Positions 1 to 12,300 of a stretch of 64,000 nucleotides of DNA are shown here, in pieces (positions within the stretch are counted from its first letter, which is position 1; every line of letters starts with the position of its first letter). The DNA is from Sialis fuliginosa. Taxonomy: Eukaryota; Arthropoda; Insecta; Megaloptera; Sialidae. The notes under the pieces are model-generated. The model did no database searches, was not told the DNA's origin, and saw only the letters and a program-made list of their open reading frames with translations. Location of the stretch: the NCBI GenBank assembly GCA_961205875.1, contig OY540812.1, positions 30,885,098 to 30,949,097 of the forward strand, given 5' to 3'. Made by a program: the position numbers and the translations under genes.

Positions 1-310
1 TTCCAACATGTACCGTTTCAGAAATAATTCGAATAATTATAAAAATTACAAGAGTAAACATCCGTTTCCGGTTTTAAAAACATCAGGTTTTCTTTCTTAA
101 AACAAATTAATCCTAAATATAAAATTTTACCCCTCTATGTACTGTCATTTTTGAGTTACAGCGTTTACAGACAAACAGATACACACACAGACAGACAGAT
201 AGACATGATGATAAAAATAGTCAAAATTGATTCAGGGAAGGTATAAATGGACATTTCTATCAAAATCTTGAATCCGAGAAACCAATACAGGTAAACTTAA
301 CAGGGAATGA
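1..310 (+). repeat. Interspersed repeat family R3, copy 1 (truncated)
   Basis: This stretch is similar by eye to 22150-22440 and 25310-25563. Shared blocks are a TTGAGTTACA segment, a run of CAGACAGACAGA, a segment reading roughly ATGGATTCAGGGAA, and an ending near TCTAATTCGAA. The order of blocks is the same in all three copies. It looks like the 3' part of a dispersed element (SINE or LINE tail). No coding region is visible. Confidence 0.5.
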
Positions 311-1939
311 TCCCAAAATAATCTATTTTTCTTAGTTTAACACGCTATTTCCAAAGAAGTTGTTAATTAAAACAGTATTATCTTGTTATCGATGGAACGC
401 AGAAAAAAATATCTTTCTTTTTTATATGATGTAAAAAAATGATATTGGACACAATAAAAAAGTTATATAAAAATTAAGTTCGTAAGAAAAGGTAAATTTT
501 CAGATTTTCAAAAATTGTGGGGAACCCTTAAGATTTAGAGAAAAATGAATAATGACAAAAAATAATCTTCTCAATAAGAACTTTAAAACAAACAAAAGAA
601 AATTGAAATCAGATGACTAGGAGCTGAGATACAGCCAATTTAATAAAAACGGTGGGGGCCATCTTTAATAGCCGAAATAATGGTGTTCTACACGGATTTT
701 AAAGTGGCTCCCTATCTGAAAATCTTTCTTTTGACCTTATATATGACCACAGAAAGTGGCATAACCCAATCGAAAAGTGCAGCGTTTTGGCATTATTTGC
801 TACGAACCAGACGTACTATTTAATTGATAGTTGTACATAATATTAAATACTTTTATTTTCTTAGATAACTAGATTATTCATATTATTAAAATTATTTTGA
901 TATAAAAACTAAAAATAATTACTTTTCCGTCAATTCGTAAAAGATACAGCCGGCCCCCATGATACTAGTTGATTTTTGTAATTTTTTAATTAGAGGCGTA
1001 TAAACAAATAAACATGTTTAGATAATATATACATATATTAGATAAGAAAGAAAAAATATTTGCGTTAAAAAATTTCCTAGAGTTTTTGTAGGTAAAAATA
1101 TCCAAAAAGTTTATAACTTAATTGTGATCTCTTGTAGAAGATAATTTAGTAAAATATTGGTAATAAAAACTAGTTGATTATCGTAAACTGAGGCTACTTT
1201 GACATGGGGGGTTACTTTGACAGTAGCGTAAAAACCTATTTAAAGTTTAAACGCCTACGCAGCGAGCCGGGATGGTTATACAGTAGGACTCCAATAAGTT
1301 CTAAGCTACGGGACCGTAAATTCTTGGAATTAGAAGATACAGGGTACCCCTTCCATCATAATATCAATCTAATAGAAATGAGATGGGAATAGCTTTCTCT
1401 CTCTCTCTCTCTCTCTCTCACTTGCACACTTTACTCAGAATAATCTAACATAACCCACGTGAATGACTCTGGTCCTCTGGTGGTAAAATTTAAAAGTTAT
1501 ATGACAGTTCGTCATTTGTAATGTATGGCGTTTTCAAAAGAAAATATGTAGTGACTATATTTGAGTTTTATTTGAATACTACTGCAAGTATTTGATTACA
1601 TACTGTTTTTTTTTCGCCTATTTAATAACGTTGTACGTATATTTCCATTTATATAATTGTGTAACCATTTTAATAATTATTTTATCACCGTTTGCACTTA
1701 TTGCACAGCGTACTGGACCTGTAGAGCCAACGCAATCAAAGACAGTAAGGAGTGAAAGAAACAACTTCTCCTCCGATGAAGGGGAACTCGAACTTAAATG
1801 GTTCGAACTTATAGGAGTTCAACTGTAATAATATATAATAAGACTATAATAACATATATACTTCATGGGCATCAGTGGGATCTAGTCCACAATCTGTGAA
1901 TGACCCTTCTTCCGATAACATTCTCTTGATAGACCCGAC
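311..1939. other. Non-coding A+T-rich DNA
   Basis: I see no gene here. A (CT)n microsatellite lies at about 1394-1420. A 78-codon open frame at 1592-1828 starts with a hydrophobic stretch but has no recognisable domain and no splice context linking it to the gene downstream. If the missing first exon of the multicopper oxidase-like gene is in the window it would be here, but I could not identify it. Confidence 0.4.
1394..1420 (+). repeat. (CT)n microsatellite
   Basis: An uninterrupted CT dinucleotide run of about 13 units, flanked by unique A+T-rich sequence. Confidence 0.9.
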
Positions 1940-2046
1940 ACGCGCAAAAAAGTGCGATTTGCAAATGTGACTATCGTCTGAATAAAGACTGGATTTGCTG
2001 CACTACCTGTGGCAAGTGGGTGTGTGGCATATGTAAAAAAGGTTAA
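1940..2046 (+). pseudogene. Cysteine-rich protein relic, possibly a transposase C-terminus
   Basis: One frame reads an ICKC - about 11 residues - CCTTC - VCGIC - KKG pattern ending at TAA (2044-2046). The paired cysteines (CxC, CxxC, CxxC) in a short C-terminal block resemble the zinc-binding cysteine-rich tail of piggyBac-type transposases. Stop codons lie immediately upstream in the same frame, so this is a fragment. The family assignment is a guess from cysteine spacing; a RING-like or chance pattern is possible. Confidence 0.3.
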
Positions 2047-3239
2047 AAAAATCCATCCTATAAATGCGAAATATGTGAGGATACTGATTAATATATTTTT
2101 GTAATGTTGCTTATAATTATTATGTTCATTACTTGTAAGCATTGATGTCTATTTTAATATCTTGACTGATTACAAAGTTCATTGATTAAAACCGTTGATT
2201 TATTATTATTTTACCTTAATTATAATGTAAAAATTAGTATTCTTTTTTAAATTAACTCAATCGTTCCCGAGGTTTTTTTTGTTACCGATATTGCTGATTT
2301 TTCTGTCATCAATTCATACCTATGTATGTAACATATACTAAAACTCCAAAACGTTGGTAATTGCATTGTTGATGTATTCAGTCCAATTATCGAAAATAAG
2401 TATGATTTAAAACCCATTCGAATTAAAATAATCTTACATCAAACGCAAAATCTTAACAAAAGTGCTCTGTTACATTTATGTAACGCTGGGCACGATTGGG
2501 TTAAAATGATTTCAAAGTAACTGCAAACTTGTTATCTTTGACACCATTTAAAAAAAATATATATAAATCGGGGAGAGGATCATCAAGACTTGAATTACTA
2601 ATAAATTTGATAGCCAAGGAACCTATTATCCTATTGAGATAAAAAGAAATTGATTTTTGGATAAAAAAAAGTGTATTACGAAAAAAAACTCTCAAAATAT
2701 ATCAAAGTAGCCCAAGTTTATGATACATACATATTTACCATTTATCTAGTCTCATTAATGAAACTAGCCTGCCAAAAGCTATTCTTCAGTGGGGACCGTA
2801 AATACCCCATGATGCCAGTTAAGTTTGTAAAATTTACGATACCAGTTAATTAATAATAACATTATACATTACAAGTATTGTATATATGTTTACAATATGT
2901 CACATATATTAAAAAGAAATAGCTCATACATGATGTTTGGCAAAAACCACATTCATTGAATTAAATAACATATTAAATACTAAACAATTACATAACTGTC
3001 AAAATTATTATTAATGATACAATAAGAAATATTTCAATGCTCACGACATTCATAAATTCAATAGTTTGTATGTATGTATCTAAAAAACCTGTTTTTAAGT
3101 ACAATCCAAGCGTTCTTTATTCGTTTATTTAGTTTTAGATATAATCACATTTGCATTTTACATCATAATGCTATATAGAAAGTAAGAGTAAAAGCAGAGG
3201 GATTATATTTAAAATTAAAATCAGATATTTCTGTTGCAG
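2047..3239. other. Non-coding A+T-rich DNA upstream of the first visible exon
   Basis: No gene, RNA or delimitable transposon was recognised. It is intron if the signal-peptide exon of the multicopper oxidase-like gene lies further upstream. Confidence 0.5.
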
Positions 3240-3339
3240 ATCAAAACTTTAAAAGCTGTGAACGACCGTGCCATGAGCTGGATTGGCCAATGATATGCAG
3301 GATCAAGTTGACATTAGAGCAGTACCAAACAATGACCAG
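3240..3339 (+). CDS. MCORP-like exon (N-terminal Cys-rich segment)
   Basis: The acceptor is ...TGTTGCAG before 3240 and the donor is AG|GTAGGT after 3339. The frame encodes CERPCHELDWPMICRIKLTL and so on, the CxRxC...P..CR segment that precedes the first cupredoxin domain in insect laccases. It enters with two bases of a split codon, so at least one earlier exon must exist. Confidence 0.85.
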
Positions 3340-6300
3340 GTAGGTTCTTCTTATCATACTTGATACCCTCCCCCCTCCCCTCCTCATCTAAACTGTTTTC
3401 CTCGCGTTTTTTGTTTTTGTGATAATTAAATTTAATAAAGATTATTTTCCCTGAAATTCACCATTATAATATTATTATTAGAGATGTACCGGAATTCCGG
3501 CCGGAACTCACGATGTAAATTTAAAGTGAATATTTTAACGTTACTCCTATTTAGTCCAGTGAATGAAGCAATTTGATGGAAAATTTTCCGGAACAGCAAT
3601 TTTATGGTTGATTCTTATAGATTTTGAGCCATTGAACACGCTGTTCCCGTTTTTTCAATTAATTTCAAAAACTAAATCGATGACGGGGTTATATTATGGT
3701 TGATATTTGTAACTGATACTCAAATGAATCAATAGAGACCAGTTAGATAAAATTTAACCAAAAAACACTCCTTCCAGAGGGTGAAAAAGCCGTAAAAATT
3801 GAATAACTTTGGGGCACATCATCGCACAGATTCGTATATTAGCTTAAATACTTCCTAAAGCTCCAAAGAACTGAGATCAACCATAATATAGCCAAATATA
3901 AATATATTTATCAATGATATTAGCCAATATTTAAGAGTGTGTCAAAAAATATTTTTTAAAATTTATGTTGCACTAAAAACCAAATAAACAGATCAGGTAT
4001 CAGTATTTTTTTTATCAAATTGCACTTGTAACTTCAATTTATACCTATGATCAAGACTGCGTAAGAAAAATAGTTTTTTAAAATCCGTTCAGTAATTACT
4101 GAGAAAATCGTGTACACAGACAGGCAGACTATGTATTGATTATGCAGATAAACATATTAAAACTAAAAAAAAGTTTAATATCTTTCCTCCACATACTTAA
4201 GGGATTAAATTTTAGAAAACATTTCTTAACGGGAAGGAAAAGGAAGACATCCCTAAAATATGTCCAGGTGTTTGGGCTAGGCGTTGATGAAGAGTCACTA
4301 AGGACTTTTTATATAAATATACAGGATGATTCAGGACTGGCGTGCCAAAATTGAACAGTAGATTGAAAAAATATTTTAAGCAAAAAAACTTTATATGAAA
4401 GTGTGTCCGGGAATTTTTCCCGAGGGAGCTACAGCTCTCTAAAAAAATGTCCTAAAATGAGTATTTATTACAAGCTTTTTTTAATGTCTTGAGAACACAT
4501 TACGATATAGGTAGATATAAAATTTGTTAACTGGTTTAATATTAATGTTATCGATTTTCAGTATCAACCAATAATAATTTAGACGAGGGGTGTATAGGGC
4601 CAGTGGGCCCGTAAATTTTTATCTAGTATTTTTTTGTTCTTTAATTTCTTCTTGAGATGGGCACTTATATAAGATTATATGATACAAAATATACAAACAT
4701 ATACTTTGCACATTTGTCGTAGAATTAACGATTTTAGAAAAATTAAAAATTAAAGAAGAAGTATTGAGACGTACGCAGTAATTTGGATATGGATCTTGGC
4801 TTCTAGGTGTAATCCGCGTAAATTTGATTGTGTTATCGGTCAACGTTTCCTCACACATTATAGTGGACATCTTCAAGGCTCTTCTAAAAGTGTACTTTAC
4901 CAAATTTACGCGGATTAAACCCAGAAGCCAAGATAAAAAAAATAGTATTTTTATAGACAGTTGAATGTAATATTTCATTGCCAATCTTTTTAAATATTTC
5001 AATATCATTCCAGCCACTGCAACGAATGCCCTCTCAACTCTACTGACTGCACCGTCTCCAACTGCATCGTAGCGGACGGTGTCTCACGTCCGATTCTAAC
5101 TGCAAACCGCCAACTTCCCGGCCCTAGCATCCAGGTATGCCAAAACGACGTGATAGTCGTCGACGTCATCAACAGACTACCCGGCCAATCGGTAAGCCTG
5201 CACTGGCGAGGTCAGTCACACTACGAAGTCCCCTCTATGGACGGTGTTCCCATGATAACTCAGTGTCCAATCCCGAGTTACACCACGTTCCAGTACAAAT
5301 TCCGGGCATCTCAAGCCGGCACCCACGTATGGCAAGCTAACAGCGGAGGGCTTACCTCCGAGGGGCTTTACGGAGCTTTAGTCGTAAGGCAATCAGATAA
5401 ATTAGAACCCCATAGAAGTTTGTATGATGTTGATAGTAATAAACACGTGATCTTGGTTTCTGAGTGGAGCAATAAACTTATATTCCAAAATCTCCTGCAA
5501 CATGCAAACCCCGATGTGGATTCAATTCTAATCAACGGTATCGGTGTCCAGAAAGATTCTCCCGATGAAGATTTTTCTGTGAAAGAATTCTTCATAGAGC
5601 AGAAGAAACGGTATCGTTTTAGAGTAGCTTTTCCAGGAGGTCCAGGACAATGTTCAATGAAATTGTCAATAGATAAACATATATTGAAAGTAATTGCGTT
5701 AGATGGGCATCCAATTGTACCAAGGGAAGCTTCATCTATTATTTTCAACAGAGGTGAACGTGTTGATTTTGTATTGACAGCAAATCAATTACCAGGAGCT
5801 TATTGGTTGAAGGTGAAAACAACAGAATGTGATTTTGATATAACTGGTGCTGCTATGGTGAGATATATAGGGTCTGAAGAAATCAATATGGTGGATGTAA
5901 ACAGTGAAGGTATTGTGGCGAATAAGAAGTTTAAGAAATTCACGACTACGAGTGTGTGCGAAAATACCAAAGGGAATGTTTGTATTAATACGGTACAGAG
6001 TTTAGATAAAATGGAAGAAAAGTTGAAACAGTTCGAACCGGATGTGAAGATTTGGCTTCCGTTTGATTTTGTTGAAGATTTTGGTGAATGTGAGTTTTTT
6101 TGTTTTTATTTAATTTTATTTAAGAAACATTTTTTTTATTAACTGTCATTTCGTACTCACATAAATAAAACAATTTTGTAGAAGAAAAATTATACAGGGT
6201 GAGCAAAATTATACAATATTTTCTAAATTATTCATTAGGTATTTCAAAAAAATGTTTTAGTAAAAGTTTTCAGAGAAATTATTTTATGTAATTCTAATCT

Positions 6301-9300
6301 CCAAAAAAATTGGTGCTATCAGTTACGTTGCTATGGCATACAACTATTTTTTTAAATGACAACATATCTTTTTTATTGATTCTATGAGTAGATCTATTTT
6401 TTTGCAAGCAACCCTGTAAATTTTAATGTTATTGCATACGAAAAATTTTGATAAAAAATAACTTTTTATAATCTCAGATCACATTAACTACAACTTAACC
6501 AAGTAAGCCTTGAAAAATTACTGAAACTTGTAAAATATCAAAAAAGAATCTAACGACCAAATAAACTAATTTATTTGATCATTATATTTTTTGATGTAAC
6601 ATATTCTTATGTTAGTAAAATTGGTTTTAAATGAATTTATTTGGTAGTTAGATTCTTTTTTGATGTTTTACAAGTTTAAGTCATTTTTCAAGGCTTATAC
6701 TTGGTTGAACTGTAGTTAATGTGATCTGAGATTATAAAAGTTAATCTTTCCAAATTTTTTTCGTATGTAATATCATTAAAATTTACAGGGTTGTATGCAA
6801 AAAAAATAAGATCTGTTCATAGAATCATTAAAAAAAGATATGTTATCATTTAAAAAAATAAAGTTGGATGCCATAGCACCATTTTTTTGGACATTAACAA
6901 AACATTTTTTTTAATAATGAATATTTTAGAAAATAATAATAATATTCTAAATGTTTTTCTCACCTTGTATAAAGTAAATAGATGTATTGTTAGAACTAAA
7001 GAAAAAAATATGAAATTTTTAACAATAAATTGGGTTATTCAATTATCTATACCAGCGGTTCTTAAACTAGAGTCCGCGGAACTTTTGCCGGGGGTCCGTG
7101 AAACATATTTGGCATAAATTAAAGAACTTTTACATTTCTATTTACCAATGATTAATTACTATCTAATGACCTTCTTTGTTTTTCTATCAGAGAGGCAGGG
7201 GTTATTTTAGTGTGTAGTTGTAGCTTATTTCTGCAGTTGTTGCAGTTGTTAAAGCTAATTTGTGTAGTGCAAAAAATTGAAAAAATCTATAATAAATAAA
7301 TATAATAATAAAATGTGTGGAAAAAAGTCATTGCAGTTGTAAAAGCAAAAATGTAAGAAGTGTAAAGCAAAAAAGAAGTCATTGCAGTTTAAAAGCAAAA
7401 ATATTGTAAGTATGGAGGAAAAAAAATAAGGTTGTAAAATTTTCTTAAAATAATCCCTGAAGGGAGGGGGTCCCTAAACTACATAAGTTTAAGAACCGCT
7501 GATCTATACTAATATTATAAATGCGAAAGTAACTCTATTTATTATTTTTTCACGGTTAAACCGTTGAACCGATCTTGATAAAATTTGACTGAGGAAGGAA
7601 ATAGGCTACTTAGTATCCCGAAAATTTATTAGATAAAAAAAATGGGTGTGTGACATTTGCAGGGCTTCGAACGGGAACTGAACCGAAAACCGGAAACCGA
7701 AAAAACCGTTATTTTTTGCCGGAACGAAAACCGGAACAGTTCCGAAATAAAAATATCAGTTTTTACGGTTCAGTACATGTTAAAATATGCGCGTTAATAT
7801 GATCTTATTTCCCACTTCAATTGTCGTTCGGACTATCATACAAGTACCATAAAATATTCTAAATTATGGTAGAACATTATTTTTTAATACAAATAATTTT
7901 TTTTTAAATTAATCACTCCGAGCTGAACCAAAAACCGAAAAAAACGGAAAAACCGTTATTTTTTGCGGAACGAAAACCGGAACCGAACCGAAATATATTT
8001 TTTTGCTCGAACCGGAACGAAAACCGAAACGAAAAAAATAACGGTTCGAAGCCCTGGCACATTTGTACGAGTGACCTATTTTATCAACTATCATAACATA
8101 AACCTGTATTATCCAATCTTCTTCTTCTTTTCCTTCATGGATTTTATGTCTGACAGCTCCTACCTAACCTAAATTCCACGCGAACGAAGTCGCAGGTAAC
8201 AGCTAGTAAAATATAAATTGTAATTTTTGTATTAATAAAAAAACCGGAACTTCGTACCTGCCTCACTCCAACGTAAGTACCATACAGAACCTTCATTACT
8301 TATACAAGTAGACAGAATGTTACCGGTAGTGCCCCACCTGTCAATAATAAATCATGTTCTTGACTCTCACCTCACACACTTTCACTATTATGATATTTTT
8401 ATATTACGAAACTTGTTACTCATTATTTGGCATACTTTAGGTGCGACTGTCAATATTTATATATCAAATTGAGATGCTAATGATCTTCTTAATATTGATG
8501 TTATACTGCATTAATGTTTAATTATTAATTTATTGATGCTAATTCTATTGTTTTGATTCTCTATTGTTTGTTCTGTTTAATGTTATTTGCATCTTTAGTA
8601 AAGGTTTAGATATATTGTGTAGGGTGGACCGATCCTTAAGAGAAAACTGTATTAATTGGTTCCATGAAAACAGCGCGTAAATGGAACAATAGAAAGCCTC
8701 GTAAAAAATAGGTATTCAAGGAAATTTTTTTAGATTTGAAGTGATCAAAAAGATTTCTGAAGATCGTTATAGATCTTTGTAGATCTTTGAAGGTTTTCAC
8801 AGATCAAAAACCAGTGAACTAATATGATTTTATCTCAAAATGCAGATGTATCCCAGATCTGATTTGATCATTTCAAATCTAAAATTTTTTTTCTAGGAGT
8901 TTCACATTCTTAAATATATTAATTTTGGTGAAATATATTTTTTTGATCATAAAAATATAGTATCTTTAATTGACAAATAAAAAATGTAATCACAGAAATT
9001 CACTCTAACATATTTACTAATAGTAGAGGGAATTTGATTTTTTTGGATTTTCTCTTTATATGTTCGAAGATGAGTTGAAAATAAATTTTTTTGAAAAATT
9101 GGCCATGTGCGTCCCGAGAAAATTGTGCATTTTTGATACATTTCGAGTGTATCGCTACACTGTTTTTGAAATATCTCCGGTTCTGTAGGTCGTAGGAAAA
9201 TAAAAAAAATATTATTCTAGGGGAAATCTATATTTACACCTGAGCAAATTATTAGCATTATTATAGTACAAAAATTTAGAAACAAGCTCCCTCATTCTCG

Positions 9301-12300
9301 CTGCGTGCCTGATTTTGGTTTTAAATGATTGCCAGTGGTTATATGTGTATCATAAAATACATTGTAAACAATATTCGTTTAATTTAAAATTAAAAGGGAA
9401 GGGAGTAATATTTTTGTGTTAAATGTAATTTTTATATTTTATGTATCACAATTTGTTAAATTAAATAATGTATATAAACAAATTCGGGGGAAGGGGGTAT
9501 AACCCCAAAACCCCCTTCTTTTGGTGCGCCGCTGGTTTTATTTAAAACAATTATTGTGAGATAAGACAGCTTACTAACTTACAATTAGTTGGCGATATTA
9601 AAAAAATCTGATTTTTAAATATTTTTATTAATTAATTATAGAAAACTACCCGGGAAAAAAATTTCAGATCTGAAGTGATCTCGGTTGATCTTCATTTTGG
9701 AACAAATCAGATCTTTGTAAATAAATAAACTTTTGTCTACCTTAAATAACAAATACACATATACTACCTATATAGAAACCTTGTTTATAATTTAATCAAT
9801 TAAAAAAAAATTCTACAGAAACGTTTTGAATGATATTTGAGGCCCGTGTATTAAATTAATAAATAAATTCACAACTCACCCCCTGTCACAGATGAAGGGT
9901 TGTAATTGGTCTCATTCGATCCAGCGGGAAAAATACTTTGAGATACTAGGGATGTGGGGGGCAAAACAACCCTCTATCTAGCACAGAAGTCGAGATATTT
10001 AAGATTTTCTATAATGAATACCATAAGTAGCGAAACAGAGAAAAATTCACCTAGTATCCCGAAGTATTTTTCCCGCTGGATCGAATGAGACCAATTACAA
10101 CCCTTCATCTGTGACAGGGGGTGAGTTGTGAATTTATTTTCTGTACAGTTTTTTTTAATTGATTAAATTATAAACAAGGTTTCTATATAGTATATGTGTA
10201 TTAATTTGTTATTTAAGGTAGACAAAAGTTTATTTATCTACAAAGATCTGATTTGTTCCAAAATGAAGATCAACCGAGATCACTTCAGATCTGAAATTTT
10301 TTCCCGGGTAATGTCATATTTTATTTACTTTGTTATGATTTTATTACAAAATATTTTTATATAAATATTACAGTAACAATGTTTAGAATATGACTAAAAA
10401 TAAGATACTGTGAATCGACTTATTTATTTAATTAACATTTTTTGTTACGTATGCATAATACAAGTTTTTGCTTATGTTGTTAAATACAGAATATAGTAAC
10501 ATATACATATTTAATTGACCTAATATTACATATACCTATATTATGTTACTAACTGTTATCCGCGACTTCGTCCGCGTGGAATTTGTACTTTTTTATCTAA
10601 TCAATTTTTTTCCTGCCAAATTTCATCAAGGTCGGTTTAGCGATTTAGCCGTGAAAAGGTAACAAACAGACAGACAGACAGTGTTACTGTCGCATTTATA
10701 ATATTAGTGTGAATGTCTGAAACTAAATTTGGGTTGCGGTGTTAAAAACTTTGGGAGGCACTGGGTGAAGGATATAAATAAATAAATACATATACGTATA
10801 GAATAAAAAATTACAAAACGTAACACCCAATACCTTAATTGTATACAATTAAGGTATTGGGTGTTACGTTTTGTCATCCCCACCGTACTGTTTGTCTAGT
10901 CCTACCTTGATAGGTATACTGGCATTATTGAATGCGTAGTACGTTAAAATACCTTCATAAATAAAAGAAAAAAAATCCTTATTGAAAATTATATAGTTGA
11001 ATTTGTAAAGAAAACATCTCTGCCATACTGTCGTCAAATCCTATCCTGACAGGTACAGTGGCAACCTCTATGACTGAATTGTGCCCCCGTTTTATATGTT
11101 GTACGTAAAAATACATTTGAAAAATAGATTTAAAAAATAGATTTAAAAAAAAAATAGATGGTTGAATTTGAAAAGAAGATTGCAAAAAAGATTGCATATA
11201 AAAAAAAAGATTAATGTTATGACCAATCTGACCTTGGCCGTGGACTCAAACACGTAAACAAAATTATGAAATCGAAAATTAAAATTTGTTAGTGAAAATA
11301 AAAGTAAAAAAAAATCACCACATACAAAATTGGTTTCTATATAATAATATGTATATATGTTTATATATTATGTACATACAATAATTAAAAGTATGTATGG
11401 TACGTTTGTACTACTTTAAGGTTTCATTTCACTTAATACATTGTACATTGTACATACATTTTTATTAAATGTGAAAGTATAAAAAAAAGATATGCTTCAG
11501 GCCCAAATTGCGTGTAAGGCCTGTTTCACACATATGCGGTTCCATTCGGTTCGACAAGTGTGAAACGGTGCTTCAGTTTGTATTCGGTACCTAATAGAAA
11601 CCGTAGAGCACCGAATACTCCCTCGACACGAACAGGTTTCATCAGGTTTCTATTAGGTACAAACACGTGTCCAGGGAACAGAAAGCAATCAACACGTTCA
11701 TATACACACTCGGTTCAGTTTCGGTTTTAACCTGATAGCGAGTGTTATTTTTTTGAAAGTTTTGTCGCGGTTTACCAGATGTTGTTGTGGATCGGCTGAT
11801 TTCTGCAGTACAATCTAAACCAAAAATATAAGGATAAATTTAAGACGCAGGAAGCATGGAAAGACGTTTGTGTTGAAATTTTAAAGGAATTTTAAATGAA
11901 TTCTAGTATTCCTCCATCGTTTTTAAATTTTTTTATAGAGAAATAATAACATGGAAACAACTTGCTTTCTCTCCATGATCACTACTGAGTGTACGGAAAA
12001 AATAAAACCTAATATGATCCGTATGAGAACCGTGTATATGTGCAGGGGTTTGGCTCGTTTTCGGTTACAACCGAAAACGAACCGAACCGAATGGAACCGT
12101 ATATGTGTGAAACAGGACTAACAAGCTAAGGAAAAAATAATGCGTAAATTGACATTAACTTTTTTCTTTTTTAATTGGCCTCTATTTTTTATTTCTCATT
12201 CATTCTTTTTTTTTCGTTTTTCCCTTAACCTAGTTTTTGTTTTCTTATTGTCTAAGTACGGGCAGGGCCGCGCCGACCCCCCACAGCGCCTGTGTGCGAA

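Noticed and set aside
1592-1828. Hydrophobic start followed by a polar tail: candidate signal-peptide exon of the MCORP-like gene.
   Set aside because: No donor in the phase required by the exon at 3240 was found, the frame runs to a stop, and composition matches intron DNA.
8041-8056. GGTTCGAAGCCC resembles a tRNA B box / T-loop.
   Set aside because: It is the inverted terminal repeat of a hAT MITE with its mirror at 7660; no cloverleaf or A box at the right distance.
10700-10880. Possible microRNA precursor at the perfect 62-bp palindrome.
   Set aside because: There is no terminal loop or typical bulges, and perfect complementarity to the axis is atypical of a pre-miRNA.
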